Below are positions 26,275-34,992 of a DNA stretch of 64,000 nt, piece after piece; within the stretch, counting starts at the first letter, position 1; each line of letters starts with the position of its first letter. Position numbers and translations under genes: made by a program. The notes under the pieces were generated by a model, which ran no database searches, was not told the DNA's origin, and was given only the letters and a program-made list of their open reading frames with translations. Origin of the DNA: Methanothrix thermoacetophila PT (GTDB lineage Archaea; Halobacteriota; Methanosarcinia; Methanotrichales; Methanotrichaceae). Location: positions 992,001 through 1,056,000 of the forward strand of contig NC_008553.1 in the NCBI RefSeq assembly GCF_000014945.1, given 5' to 3'.

Positions 26275-27324
26275 TTAACCTTCCCGTCTGAAGTATCTAG
26301 GGGCGGTCTCGAGCGCCCTGGCGATCAGCTCCGCCCCTTTATCTAGATCCTCCAGGCTCAGGACCTCCACGGGCGAGTGGATGTACCTCGTGGCGATGCT
26401 CACAACTCCGGTCTTGACACCCTCTCTCGAGAGCTGGATCGCGGTCGCATCTGTCGTCCCTCCACCTGAGACATCGAGCTGTACCGGTATGCTGAACTGC
26501 TCAGCGGTCTTTTGAAGCCAATCGAGCACATCCTCATCTGCTATCAGCCCGCGTCCGGATGCGTCCACGACTGTTATGACCGGCCCCTTCCCCATCTCGA
26601 GAGCCGAATCCTTCTTCTCTATCCCAGGGTGATCCCCTGGAATCGTCGTGTCAGTGACTATTGCAAGATCAGGCCTGATGCCGAACGCGCACGTCTTCGC
26701 ACCCTTCAGGCCGACCTCCTCCATCACAGTGCTGACCGCGTAGACCGTACACTCAGTCCTGGTTCTCTTCATCGCCTCTATCATCATAGCCACGCCAGCG
26801 CGGTTGTCAAACGCCTTTCCAGTGACCCTGTCCCCTCTGAGCGGAACAAATGACCTGTCGATGGTTATCGGCACCCCAGGAACGATCCCCATCTCCCTCG
26901 CCTCGTTCTGGTCCCTAGCCCCGACATCTATGAACATATCTCTGGAATCGACTGGCTTCTTCCTGTCCTCCTCCTTCATCACATGCGGTGGCTTGGAGCC
27001 TATGACGCCGAATACGGGGCCGTTCTTTGTGTGAAGTATCACCCTCTGATTCAGAAGCGTCTGGTCGAACCAGCCGCCGATCTTCACAAAGTAGACGAAT
27101 CCCTTCTCATCAACGAACTTGACCATCAGACCGATCTCATCGGCGTGTGCTGCTATCATCACCGAGGGGCTCTTGCCCCTTCTGGTCGCGACCAGATTTC
27201 CCAGCGTGTCTATTTGAACATCATCAACGTGGGGAGCGAGCTCATCTCTTATGATCTGCATCACGCTCCCTTCTCTCCCTGAGATTCCATGGGCGTTGCT
27301 GAGCCTCTCAAGCAAAGATCTCAT
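26275..27324 (-). CDS. M42 family metallo-aminopeptidase (TET-type)
   Basis: 349 residues, typical length. The di-metal site is recognisable: His and Asp in AAHADEIG, Asp in GKAFDNRAG, the catalytic Glu pair in VMEEVG, Asp in IVTDTT and His in TRYIHSPVE. The family forms dodecameric tetrahedral aminopeptidases that trim peptides in the archaeal cytoplasm; some members are annotated as glutamyl aminopeptidase or endoglucanase. The gene ends 14 bases before the start of the mptG-type gene on the same strand. Substrate preference cannot be read from sequence. Confidence 0.92.
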   Translation of the reverse strand: MRSLLERLSNAHGISGREGSVMQIIRDELAPHVDDVQIDTLGNLVATRRGKSPSVMIAAHADEIGLMVKFVDEKGFVYFVKIGGWFDQTLLNQRVILHTKNGPVFGVIGSKPPHVMKEEDRKKPVDSRDMFIDVGARDQNEAREMGIVPGVPITIDRSFVPLRGDRVTGKAFDNRAGVAMMIEAMKRTRTECTVYAVSTVMEEVGLKGAKTCAFGIRPDLAIVTDTTIPGDHPGIEKKDSALEMGKGPVITVVDASGRGLIADEDVLDWLQKTAEQFSIPVQLDVSGGGTTDATAIQLSREGVKTGVVSIATRYIHSPVEVLSLEDLDKGAELIARALETAPRYFRREG

Positions 27325-27338
27325 CCAAATCCTCCTCT

Positions 27339-28868
27339 CTACGCGGTCCTTATCCTGGCCCCCTCGTTCCTCGATCTTGTTATAATAATCTCTCCGCCGA
27401 TATCGCCCATCACATCGCGGGCTGCTGACTCTATGTCCCTGGTGTTAGTGTCTGTTACCGCATACACCGTGGGCCCGAAGGAGCTCAGGCCGGCGCATGC
27501 TGCTCCAGCTGAGACCATCTCCTGCATCAGCATTTTGATCATAGGATGCTGCAGCTCGACCTCCACGCGCTTGAAGCCCAGCTGCTGTATCCTGTTCACC
27601 GCCATCCCGAATGCATCTAGGTCCTCCTCAACAACGGACGGCATCATCCTGACCATTATCTGGTAGCACAGCTCCTGGACCTCTGAGAGCGGGACAGGGC
27701 AGTACTCCCTGAATATGTCGATCTCGCGCTGGCCGTATGCGCCCTTCTCTATGTTTGGAACGGCAAGCACTATCCTCCAGCTCTCAGGAAAGTCATGGCG
27801 CGCTATCACGGGCGGTGGTCTCACCCCAGAGCTAGCAGATGATGGTCTGAAGTCAGACTTCTCCCTTCCCGGGCCGAATGTGTGACCCCCGTCGACTATG
27901 AAGCCGCCCATCTCAAATGCCGCGACACCTATGCCGCTGGTCCCGCCGCGGCTAACCGCAGAGGCAATCTCTCTGATGCTCGCCTTCTCGCCGTAAAGCT
28001 CGCAGAGCGCCTTTCCAACCGCCACAGCGAGCTGTGTTCCGCTGCCAAGACCCACATGCGTCCTGTAGCAGCTTCTAACAGATATGCGCGCTCCTCCAAG
28101 CCCGAACCTCTCGGCGACCCTCTTCGCCGCCTCCAGCGCTCTCTCAGACTGCTCTCCCTCGACTGATAGATCCCTGTCGATCTCTCCCTCCACGACTATG
28201 TTCGGCTTATCGAGCGCTATCCCCACCCCGCCATCGACCCGCCCGGCCTCGCCGCAGAGGTCTGTGAGCGTCATGTGGATCCTCGCAGGCGTCTCGATGA
28301 TCACCCTTCTTGTATCCTGAAACATGTTGTAGGGGAACGTCTCCCTTATTGCGATCAGCGGCTCCCCCTTTCTTATGATCTTGTATCTCCTTGAGAGCAT
28401 CAGCTCCTTCGGGAAGATGTTGAAGAGCTGGCTCATCCTATCGTCCGCCTGCTCGCACTCCGTCTGTGTTATATCCCTCCGCGACTCTATGCGGTGCTTG
28501 TGGAGTATCTGGCCTATCGGGATGTCCGCGCGCATCAGGTCGTTCTTGAACCCGGGCTCCAGTCTCTTGAGTGGAGTGTAGGAGACCGCGTGTATCAGCG
28601 TCTCGCCGGTGCGGGCATTTTTCAGCCGGACGACTCGGTAGTTGACGTCCTCCCCAACATCTATATCAAGCTCCCTCGCGACGTCATCAGTCGCAGGCAC
28701 CACCCTCTGCTCCAACGTCTCTATTCCCACAGGCGAGCCTGTGATAACCTCCAGCAGGCTAGTCACAGAGCCATCGGTCCCCAGAAGCATCTTCTGTACG
28801 GGACTGAGCCTGCCCACGATCCTCTCGAGCTTCGCTATCTCCTGGGCCACAGGAAAGGCAAAGGTCAT
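27339..28868 (-). CDS. mptG: Fusion: chorismate-lyase-like domain plus beta-RFAP synthase (methanopterin biosynthesis)
   Basis: 509 residues in two parts. Residues about 5-200 resemble the Rv2949c-type chorismate pyruvate-lyase fold: LLGTDGSVTSLLEVITG, DIPIGQILHKHRIESRRDI and LSRRYKIIRKGEPLIAIRETF align with that family. Residues about 205-509 are a GHMP-type beta-ribofuranosylaminobenzene 5'-phosphate synthase, with RIHMTLTDL, VGLGSGTQLAVAVGKAL, GRGGTSGIG-like SRGGTSGIGVAAFE and GAACAGLSSFGPTVYAV. RFAP synthase joins PRPP to 4-hydroxybenzoate or 4-aminobenzoate at the first committed step of methanopterin synthesis. The lyase would supply 4-hydroxybenzoate, so the fusion links two successive steps. 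The start at 28868 looks leaderless, with a TATA-like element about 25 bases upstream. Confidence 0.87.
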   Translation of the reverse strand: MTFAFPVAQEIAKLERIVGRLSPVQKMLLGTDGSVTSLLEVITGSPVGIETLEQRVVPATDDVARELDIDVGEDVNYRVVRLKNARTGETLIHAVSYTPLKRLEPGFKNDLMRADIPIGQILHKHRIESRRDITQTECEQADDRMSQLFNIFPKELMLSRRYKIIRKGEPLIAIRETFPYNMFQDTRRVIIETPARIHMTLTDLCGEAGRVDGGVGIALDKPNIVVEGEIDRDLSVEGEQSERALEAAKRVAERFGLGGARISVRSCYRTHVGLGSGTQLAVAVGKALCELYGEKASIREIASAVSRGGTSGIGVAAFEMGGFIVDGGHTFGPGREKSDFRPSSASSGVRPPPVIARHDFPESWRIVLAVPNIEKGAYGQREIDIFREYCPVPLSEVQELCYQIMVRMMPSVVEEDLDAFGMAVNRIQQLGFKRVEVELQHPMIKMLMQEMVSAGAACAGLSSFGPTVYAVTDTNTRDIESAARDVMGDIGGEIIITRSRNEGARIRTA

Positions 28869-28937
28869 GTTTATGGAATCCGAGGGAATAGAATAAAGTT
28901 TTTCCCTTTCTGAATCCTGGCTGGATGGGGCATTGAG

Positions 28938-30197
28938 ATGATGAGTTCAAGACTTCCGGGATTCTACAAGCTGCCTCCCGATGAGCGGCTCGGGAAGATC
29001 GTTGAGGCCTGCGGTGATGCTGAGATAAAGGAGATGATAAAGAGCGGTTTGAGCCTGGACCAGGCAGACAAGATGGTGGAGAACGTGATCGGTCTCTTCC
29101 AGGTTCCGCTCGGCGTCGCTACAAACTTCATAATAGACGGGCGTGAGGTGCTGGTGCCAATGGCCACAGAGGAGCCATCTGTCATAGCAGCGGCCAGCAA
29201 CGGAGCCAGGATGGCGCGCGATGGCGGGGGATTCTTCACCAGCTCGACAGGGCCGGTGATGAGAGCCCAGATACAGGCTGTCGATCTGAAGGATCCGTAT
29301 GGCGCCAGGTGCAGGATCCTGGAGCATTCGTCTGAAATAACAAAAATCGCAAACGAGGTCGACCCGATGCTCGTCAGGCTCGGCGGGGGAGCTGTGGGCC
29401 TGGAGGTTCATGTCATCGATTCCAGAGCCGGTCCGATGGTCGTCACGCATCTCCTGGTCGACTGCAGGGATGCGATGGGCGCGAACGCTGTGAACACGAT
29501 GGCAGAGGCTGTGGCCCCTGAGATCGAGCGGCTTACAGGCGGGAAGGTTCACCTCCGGATAATCTCAAACCTGGCGGACACGCGCCTCGCCAGAGCGCGG
29601 GCGGTTTTCAAGGCAGATGCGATCGGCGGGGCTGAGGTCGTCTCCGCGATCTTCAAGACCGCAGCGCTCGCCGAGGTCGATCCGTACAGGGCCGCCACGC
29701 ACAACAAGGGGATCATGAACGGTGTTACAGCTCTTGTTCTCGCGACAGGCAATGATACCCGCGCTGTCGAAGCGGGAGCGCATGCATACGCCGCCAGATC
29801 AGGGCGGTACGCATCGCTATCGAGATACGAGATCGATGAGAATGGAGATCTTGTGGGCACGATAGAGCTTCCCATGGCGGTTGGGCTTGTGGGCGGGGCC
29901 ACGCGTGTGCATCCCGTAGCTAGGGCGGCTGTAAGGATGCTCGGGGTGAGATCCGCGGATGAGCTCAGCAGGGTGATAGCGGCAGTCGGCCTCGCTCAGA
30001 ACTTCGCGGCGCTGAGAGCTCTCGCCACAGAGGGCATCCAGCGGGGGCACATGTCGCTGCACGCAAGAAACGTCGCGCTCCAGGCGGGAGCAAGGGGAGA
30101 GATGGTGGAGATCATCGCTGAGAGGATGGCATCCGAGCGGAGGATTAACCTGGAGAGAGCATCCGAGCTTCTCAGAGAGCTGGGTGGTTCCTCTTGA
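28938..30197 (+). CDS. hmgA: HMG-CoA reductase, class II type
   Basis: 419 residues. The sequence follows the class II form (Pseudomonas mevalonii, Archaeoglobus) rather than the class I form of many archaea. Catalytic features: E79 in ATEEPSVIAAASNGA, Asp in CRDAMGANAVNT, Lys in ATHNKGIMNGV and a late His in QRGHMSLHARNVAL. In a methanogen it should make mevalonate for the isoprenoid ether lipids. It shares a short divergent region with the mptG-type gene and overlaps pheA by 4 bases. The ATG at 28938 begins an ATG-ATG pair. Confidence 0.93.
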   Translation: MMSSRLPGFYKLPPDERLGKIVEACGDAEIKEMIKSGLSLDQADKMVENVIGLFQVPLGVATNFIIDGREVLVPMATEEPSVIAAASNGARMARDGGGFFTSSTGPVMRAQIQAVDLKDPYGARCRILEHSSEITKIANEVDPMLVRLGGGAVGLEVHVIDSRAGPMVVTHLLVDCRDAMGANAVNTMAEAVAPEIERLTGGKVHLRIISNLADTRLARARAVFKADAIGGAEVVSAIFKTAALAEVDPYRAATHNKGIMNGVTALVLATGNDTRAVEAGAHAYAARSGRYASLSRYEIDENGDLVGTIELPMAVGLVGGATRVHPVARAAVRMLGVRSADELSRVIAAVGLAQNFAALRALATEGIQRGHMSLHARNVALQAGARGEMVEIIAERMASERRINLERASELLRELGGSS

Positions 30198-31012
30198 GGA
30201 TAGGCGTTCTGGGGCCGAGGGGCTCCTACTCGGAGATGGCTGCATCGAGGCGCTTTCCGGATGCAGAGCTTGTATACTTCGATGATATAGAGGATGTCTT
30301 CGATGCCGTGGAAAGCCATAAAGCGGATGCAGGAGTTGTACCGCTGGAGAACAGCCTGGAGGGATCTGTGGCTCTGACCCTGGATCTTCTTCTCAGTAGA
30401 TCCCTCTTCATATGCGGGGAGGTCGTGATCCCGATAAGACACTGTCTTCTGGGTAGAGGAGATCCAGATAGCGTCAGAATCATACTCTCACACCCCCAGG
30501 CGCTCGCCCAGTGCAGGCAGTACATCCGGCGCAGGTATCCTGGTGTTGAGATGAGGACCACAGGGTCCACGAGCCATGCGGCCAGGCTGGCTCAGGAGTT
30601 CCCGGAGATGGCTGCGATAGCGAACCTGGAGGCTGCGAAGACATACGGTCTCAGGGTGCTGGACAGGGATATACAGGACTCGAAGAACAACATGACGAGA
30701 TTTGTTGTTCTCTCCAGAGAGATGTCGAAGAGAACAGGCAATGACAAGACATCGATAGTTGTTTATCTGGAGAAGGACAGGCCCGGAGCACTTTTCGCCA
30801 TCCTCAGAGAATTCGCTGTCAGGAACATCAACCTCACACGGATAGAGTCCAGACCCAGCAGGAAGGAGCTGGGGGATTACTACTTTTTCATAGACCTGGA
30901 GGGGCATGTAGAAGATGATGCTGTGCGAGAGGCGCTGGATGGCATCGAAAAGGCCGCGAACATGGTCAGGGTTCTGGGATCGTATCCGAAAGACAATACA
31001 CCTTCAGAATAA
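30194..31012 (+). CDS. pheA: Prephenate dehydratase with C-terminal ACT domain
   Basis: 272 residues from a TTG overlapping the hmgA stop. The catalytic domain (1-180) begins RIGVLGPRGSYSEMAA, has VPLENSLEGSV and ends with NNMTRFVVLS, whose Thr is catalytic in this family. The ACT domain (about 190-265) carries the ESRPSR motif that binds phenylalanine, so feedback inhibition by Phe is expected. It converts prephenate to phenylpyruvate. No chorismate mutase domain is attached. It is probably co-transcribed with hmgA, a pairing with no obvious pathway link. Confidence 0.95.
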   Translation: MRIGVLGPRGSYSEMAASRRFPDAELVYFDDIEDVFDAVESHKADAGVVPLENSLEGSVALTLDLLLSRSLFICGEVVIPIRHCLLGRGDPDSVRIILSHPQALAQCRQYIRRRYPGVEMRTTGSTSHAARLAQEFPEMAAIANLEAAKTYGLRVLDRDIQDSKNNMTRFVVLSREMSKRTGNDKTSIVVYLEKDRPGALFAILREFAVRNINLTRIESRPSRKELGDYYFFIDLEGHVEDDAVREALDGIEKAANMVRVLGSYPKDNTPSE

Positions 31013-31040
31013 GAATGTGACCGATCTTGCCTGGATAACA

Positions 31041-31112
31041 TGCGCCGATCGGGATTCGAACCCGAGTTTAGGCGTTGGCAACGCCTAGTGATAACCGCTA
31101 CACTATCGGCGC
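31041..31112 (-). tRNA. tRNA-Gly (anticodon GCC)
   Basis: 72 nt. Acceptor stem GCGCCGA pairs with TCGGCGC, with discriminator A at 31041. The anticodon stem AGGCG/CGCCT encloses TTGCCAA with anticodon GCC, and the T arm is CGGG-TTCGAAT-CCCG. There is no intron, and CCA is not encoded. It lies 28 bases beyond the pheA stop on the opposite strand. Confidence 0.97.
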
Positions 31113-31589
31113 ATCAGCACTGACTGCTCATGCGCTTTTAGGTTTTAAACGTTACGGGCCGTGGCTCGGATGCGTCCGAATAAGAGCTGAATTCAGAAAC
31201 CTGTAGATAGCTGCTTTTGGATGGAGGAGATGCTCAAGCCTTATCCGGACAGGTTCCGTGTCTCGGATCGGATGGTGAGCTCGCCCTGGTGTTACTAAGG
31301 GTGCGGTTTGCCTGATCAGAGTCTGCAGATCATGGTGATAGAAGGTACCGATCGCAAACTCCGATCTTAGATGAGGTCACGCAAGTATATGGCCACTCAG
31401 GGTTATGAGCTAGGATTTCTAAAAACCCATCCTTTTGATATAAAATCTAGACGATACTAATCCGCTGCAACCTATACAGTTCGTAAATGAGGGAGTTGAT
31501 AGAAATCCATGAGCCCCTCAGACCATCCTATCCTCCAGCTCCTCTGTGTGTCTCAGCAACGCTTACCACGGCCGCCGGAACGATCTCTC
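31113..31589. other. Intergenic region between tRNA-Gly and HARP gene
   Basis: 477 bases without a gene. It holds a family 1 element (31171-31257), a weak family 3-like stretch (gtgcggtttgcctgatc near 31300) and a duplicated copy of the 3' end of the HARP gene (31517-31551). Confidence 0.6.
31171..31257. repeat. Dispersed inverted-repeat element, family 1, copy 2
   Basis: 87 bp. The ends gcgtccgaataag and cttatccggacaggttcc are inverted relative to each other. The interior (agaaacctgtag, ggatggaggagatgctcaa) aligns with 4990-5075 along its length. It lies just upstream of tRNA-Gly. Confidence 0.7.
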
Positions 31590-31623
31590 TCAGACCATCC
31601 TATCCTCCAGCTCCTCTGTGTGT
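31517..31623. repeat. Direct repeat pair at the 3' end of the HARP gene
   Basis: A 35-base sequence beginning ctcagaccatcctatcctcc occurs at 31517-31551 and again at 31589-31623. The second copy is the last codons of the HARP gene. The spacing is 72 bases. The gene tail has been duplicated downstream. Confidence 0.8.
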
Positions 31624-32297
31624 AGTGGAACAAAGCTCATGTACTCCCTGACCATCTGAGGGAAGGCCCTCGCCTCCATGAACCTGAGCCCCAGCTGCTC
31701 TGCCCATCTCTGAATTCCGAGATCCTGGGATACGACTGCGGCATCGAGGTCCTTCGCGAGCAGCAGGACATCTATATCCGGGGCGCTGTCGAGTATGCCG
31801 TATCTCAGAGCCGCCCTGTACTTCTCGCGGAACTTTCTTATTATGCTCCCCACAACCTCCCTCTCGATCTCCTCCCTCATCTGCTCCCGGCCCTCGCCCG
31901 TCGCGCTGATGGAGAGACACCGCGAGACAGCCTCCCATATCGCCTCCTCTGAGACGTTCATGCCCTTGTTGATCCTGCTCCTCATGTAGTCCACGTACTC
32001 ATAGAAGATCTTCGAGGGTATCTTGACCCTGTACCTGTCAGGGGTCTTTTTGACAAGCCATGTATCGATCTTCCCCAGTATGGCTATGTCACAGTTGTTG
32101 TTTCTTACGAAATCCCTTATCTCGTTGTAAACCGATGGGTATGGGACATAGCAGCTTATACCCAGATGCAGCCTCGCCTGTGCGACTCTGTGCAGGATCG
32201 CAGACATGCCCTCGCAGAGTGTGGTGCAGCCCTCGCTCTCCCACGCCTGCGAGTCTGTGAGGGCTGTGGTGTCAAAAACAAACCTCTGGCGCAACAT
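31590..32297 (-). CDS. HARP-type protein-only RNase P (RNA ligase partner family)
   Basis: 235 residues, close to the usual 23-27 kDa. The N-terminus [13 protein letters not shown] and the C-terminal [27 protein letters not shown] carry the conserved Asp residues of the PIN-like metallonuclease fold in HARP (homologues of Aquifex RNase P). The family was earlier called RNA ligase partner protein or UPF0278. It can cleave pre-tRNA 5' leaders in vitro; archaea with HARP normally also keep RNA-based RNase P, so its role there is unclear. No RNA ligase gene is in the window. Its 3' end is duplicated downstream. Confidence 0.85.
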   Translation of the reverse strand: MLRQRFVFDTTALTDSQAWESEGCTTLCEGMSAILHRVAQARLHLGISCYVPYPSVYNEIRDFVRNNNCDIAILGKIDTWLVKKTPDRYRVKIPSKIFYEYVDYMRSRINKGMNVSEEAIWEAVSRCLSISATGEGREQMREEIEREVVGSIIRKFREKYRAALRYGILDSAPDIDVLLLAKDLDAAVVSQDLGIQRWAEQLGLRFMEARAFPQMVREYMSFVPLHTEELEDRMV

Positions 32298-32348
32298 CTG
32301 CTGGATTTATGGATGACAAACTATTAAGATGTGACTGGTCAACCGCCA

Positions 32349-32432
32349 GACCTGTCCGAATAAGTTGAGTATCTCCTTAATCCAAAAAACAGCGAGCCAC
32401 AGACTTCTTAAATGATCTCTCTTGACAAGCCC
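32349..32432. repeat. Dispersed inverted-repeat element, family 1, copy 3 (reversed)
   Basis: Begins gacctgtccgaataag and contains ttgagtatctcc and gagccacagacttcttaaat, which match the reverse complement of 4990-5075. The far end (cttgacaagccc) is a degraded version of the inverted terminus. Confidence 0.65.
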
Positions 32433-32479
32433 CAATCGCCGGTCTCGATGGCAAATCTTCCAGGAGCCCTCTCCCTGAT

Positions 32480-32513
32480 AGAGAGCAGCAGGGCGCAAAC
32501 TCCAGGATAGGAG
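32480..32513. repeat. Short dispersed repeat, family 3 (inverted)
   Basis: agggcgcaaactccaggata within gagagcag...ggag; the reverse complement gives tcctggagtttgcgccctgc, a close match to the copy at 7356-7391. Confidence 0.5.
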
Positions 32514-32615
32514 GTCGCCCGAGATTCCCCGGAAGCTGCAGATCCTGCCTTAAGGCAGAAAATGTGCTGTTGTCCTCTCCAGCGCAGCTTGCCGGGAGCC
32601 ATCGTATCTCAAAGA

Positions 32616-34760
32616 TCACAGAACCCCCAGAATCACATGCATTATCGCGTATGCCGTCCCTGCCAGCGCTATCAGCCCCACGATGATCCTCGCGGCGATC
32701 GAGTCCCGCAGATGGCCTCTTTGAGCCACATAGGCAGACTCTGCGCAACCGGTACCAGCAGTGGGATTGTCTCTGTGAGGCTCATCGTAAAATGCACCCT
32801 CCTGCTCATAATCCTCGAAGCTCTCGATGACGTATGGCCCCTCAAGCGTAATCTCAGGGCGCACGGTCTCAGGACGAGCAGGCAGCGATGTTGCAGCAGA
32901 CACAAGCACGGTCTGTGTGGGCACAATGGATGTGTTCCCGAGAGCGCTCTCCACCGGCACATCAACTGCAGAGCCCCTGATGTTCACAGAACCCACCTCT
33001 ACCACAGGCACCTCTTTCATCTCCGCGATGCTCTCCGCCTTTCTCCTTATCCGCTCGGTCCTTCCAACCGGCCCCATCTCTGAGAGATTCATCGACTCGT
33101 CCCATGCGTAGATCCATCCAGTCCTGTCGATCTCCGATAGCAGGCTCTGCGCTGCAGCCCAGCCGATGCTCATGAGAGCCTTTCTGTGAGCTCCATAGTT
33201 CAGTATGTCAGACGGACTCATTCCCTGAACAAGCTCGGATCTTCCAGCCATCTCGAGCGTTTCGGCGATCTTCTCGAAGCTTTCAGTCTGTGATGCCCGA
33301 AGATGCTCAGCAGCTCTCTTCAGGTTCGCCGAAGAGTCTCTGCGCTGCCTCTCGTCATCTAGCGCCCCGTTGATGGCACCAAGAGCTTCATACATCTCCT
33401 TGTACGGTCCCAGGGTCTTAGCAAGCTCCCGAATGCCACCCATCAGGTACTCACAGGCCACGGAGACCATGCTGAGTATCCGCCACGGCTCCGCTGCGTA
33501 GAGATCTATGCTCCAGAGCTCCTTTATCCCCTCCAGACACCGGACGAGTGATGCGACCTTCTCCCTGTCCTTCGATGTGGTGCTGGCGATCGTGCTCTCG
33601 AGCGCAGATATCGCTCTCTCGCACAAGGCGACGGCCTCATCCCCGCGGGGTTCTGCGCGGAGCTTCACAAGATAGGAAAGCGATCTCGCCTGTCCAGCAG
33701 CCGCCTTCAGCTCCGATATGAGAATCCTGGGATGGAGCGCAAGCTCGCTGAAGCAGTCAGATGCATTCGAGTAAAGCTGAGACGACTGTTTCGCATTTCT
33801 CTCAGCAGCGTACCTGCTCGCGAGCAGGCTGTAAGCGGCCGCGAGCGCCGCAACCGTGTTCGGGTAAACAGGCAGCATCTCCTTTCTCAACAGCTTCAGC
33901 GCGCGCTCCAGGGAAACCCTGGCTGAATCAGGATCCCCCTTCTCCAGGTAGAAGCGGCCGAGGTTTGAGAGGACTATGCCCGCGTTCTGGCTCTGACCGA
34001 GATCCTCGAAGATGGACAAACTTCTATCAAAACATCTCTTCGAGTCGTCCCACCTTCCCATCTCTGCGTACACCCTTCCAAGGCGGCTCAGAAGCCAGGC
34101 CGCGCTCCTGCGATCCCCGAGCTGCTCGAACATCCTCAGGCTCTTCTCATAATACAAGACAGCAAGCTCCCTCTCGCCCATCTCTGCGTACACCCTTCCC
34201 AGGGATCCGGTCATCTGGGCGACGCCGAAGCTGTCGTTGAGCTTCTCAAATCCCTTCAGACCCTTGAAGTAGCACTCCACGGCTCGATCCCACTGGTACG
34301 CGCGCCTGTACGCAGATGCTAGGTTCCCCATGACATGGGCAGCGCTGCTCGGATCTCCTGCATACTCGAATCCCTCCAGGGCTTTTTTATAGTATACAAT
34401 CGCCTTGCTCAGGTCGCCCTTCTGCGCATGGACCTGGCCGAGGTTGTTCAGCAGCACAGAGCGGACATGCGGCTCCTGTGCCTGGGAGAGCGCCTTCGAG
34501 TAGCATTTCATCGCGATCTCGGGCATGCCTGCCCTCCGGCATATGTCGCCCAGCCTCTTGAGCTCATAGATATTGCTCAGGCACTCGGAGAGCTCGCGAC
34601 ACACCTCCTCATCGATATCACCATCGAGACAGCTCTGCAGGAGCTTGACCACAAGACTGGCACACCTGCCCTCAACCGCCCTGGGCTCGATATCGCGGAG
34701 GGCGCCGGTGCCCCTGGAGAACGACTCGAATATCTCATGAAGCACTACTAATTGGTCCAT
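32616..34760 (-). CDS. Tail-anchored TPR-repeat protein
   Basis: 714 residues. From about 60 to 300 there are at least six tetratricopeptide repeats of the LNNLGQVHAQKGDLSKAIVYYKKALEGFE type; three contain the near-identical phrase GRVYAEMG or GRFYLEKG. The middle (300-600) is helical without clear repeats. About 600-690 is low-complexity and polar. A single hydrophobic segment, AARIIVGLIALAGTAYAIMHVILGVL, ends the protein and predicts a C-terminal membrane anchor with the TPR domain in the cytoplasm. It is a likely scaffold for protein-protein contacts; the partner is unknown. No enzyme domain is visible. Confidence 0.85.
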   Translation of the reverse strand: MDQLVVLHEIFESFSRGTGALRDIEPRAVEGRCASLVVKLLQSCLDGDIDEEVCRELSECLSNIYELKRLGDICRRAGMPEIAMKCYSKALSQAQEPHVRSVLLNNLGQVHAQKGDLSKAIVYYKKALEGFEYAGDPSSAAHVMGNLASAYRRAYQWDRAVECYFKGLKGFEKLNDSFGVAQMTGSLGRVYAEMGERELAVLYYEKSLRMFEQLGDRRSAAWLLSRLGRVYAEMGRWDDSKRCFDRSLSIFEDLGQSQNAGIVLSNLGRFYLEKGDPDSARVSLERALKLLRKEMLPVYPNTVAALAAAYSLLASRYAAERNAKQSSQLYSNASDCFSELALHPRILISELKAAAGQARSLSYLVKLRAEPRGDEAVALCERAISALESTIASTTSKDREKVASLVRCLEGIKELWSIDLYAAEPWRILSMVSVACEYLMGGIRELAKTLGPYKEMYEALGAINGALDDERQRRDSSANLKRAAEHLRASQTESFEKIAETLEMAGRSELVQGMSPSDILNYGAHRKALMSIGWAAAQSLLSEIDRTGWIYAWDESMNLSEMGPVGRTERIRRKAESIAEMKEVPVVEVGSVNIRGSAVDVPVESALGNTSIVPTQTVLVSAATSLPARPETVRPEITLEGPYVIESFEDYEQEGAFYDEPHRDNPTAGTGCAESAYVAQRGHLRDSIAARIIVGLIALAGTAYAIMHVILGVL

Positions 34761-34992
34761 CAGTATATCTGATGAGTTATATCTTTAAATAGTTTTTGAA
34801 TGAAGGAGATTCTAATCATTATATTTCACTACTGATTTTAATTAAATTCGGCATCTTATTAAAAACACACAAGATATATTATTTCATATCAATCATATTA
34901 TTTTGTTCCATAAACAAAAATAAAATTTGGTGTTTCCGCTGCGGACCCTTTGAGGGTCGGGAATATATTGGGCATGCTGCTAACTCTCCACC
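34761..34992. other. AT-rich intergenic region between divergent TPR and UbiD genes
   Basis: 232 bases, strongly AT-rich at 34780-34930 compared with the flanking genes. It includes a short hairpin, gaccctttgagggtc, at 34945-34959 ahead of the UbiD start. Divergent promoters must lie here; several TATA-like runs are present and I cannot choose between them. Confidence 0.45.

Larger units (their letters stand above)
32298..32615. other. Intergenic region with family 1 and family 3 repeats
   Basis: 318 bases between two minus-strand genes. It contains the reversed family 1 copy (32349-32432) and an inverted family 3 copy (32480-32513). No gene is seen. Confidence 0.6.
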
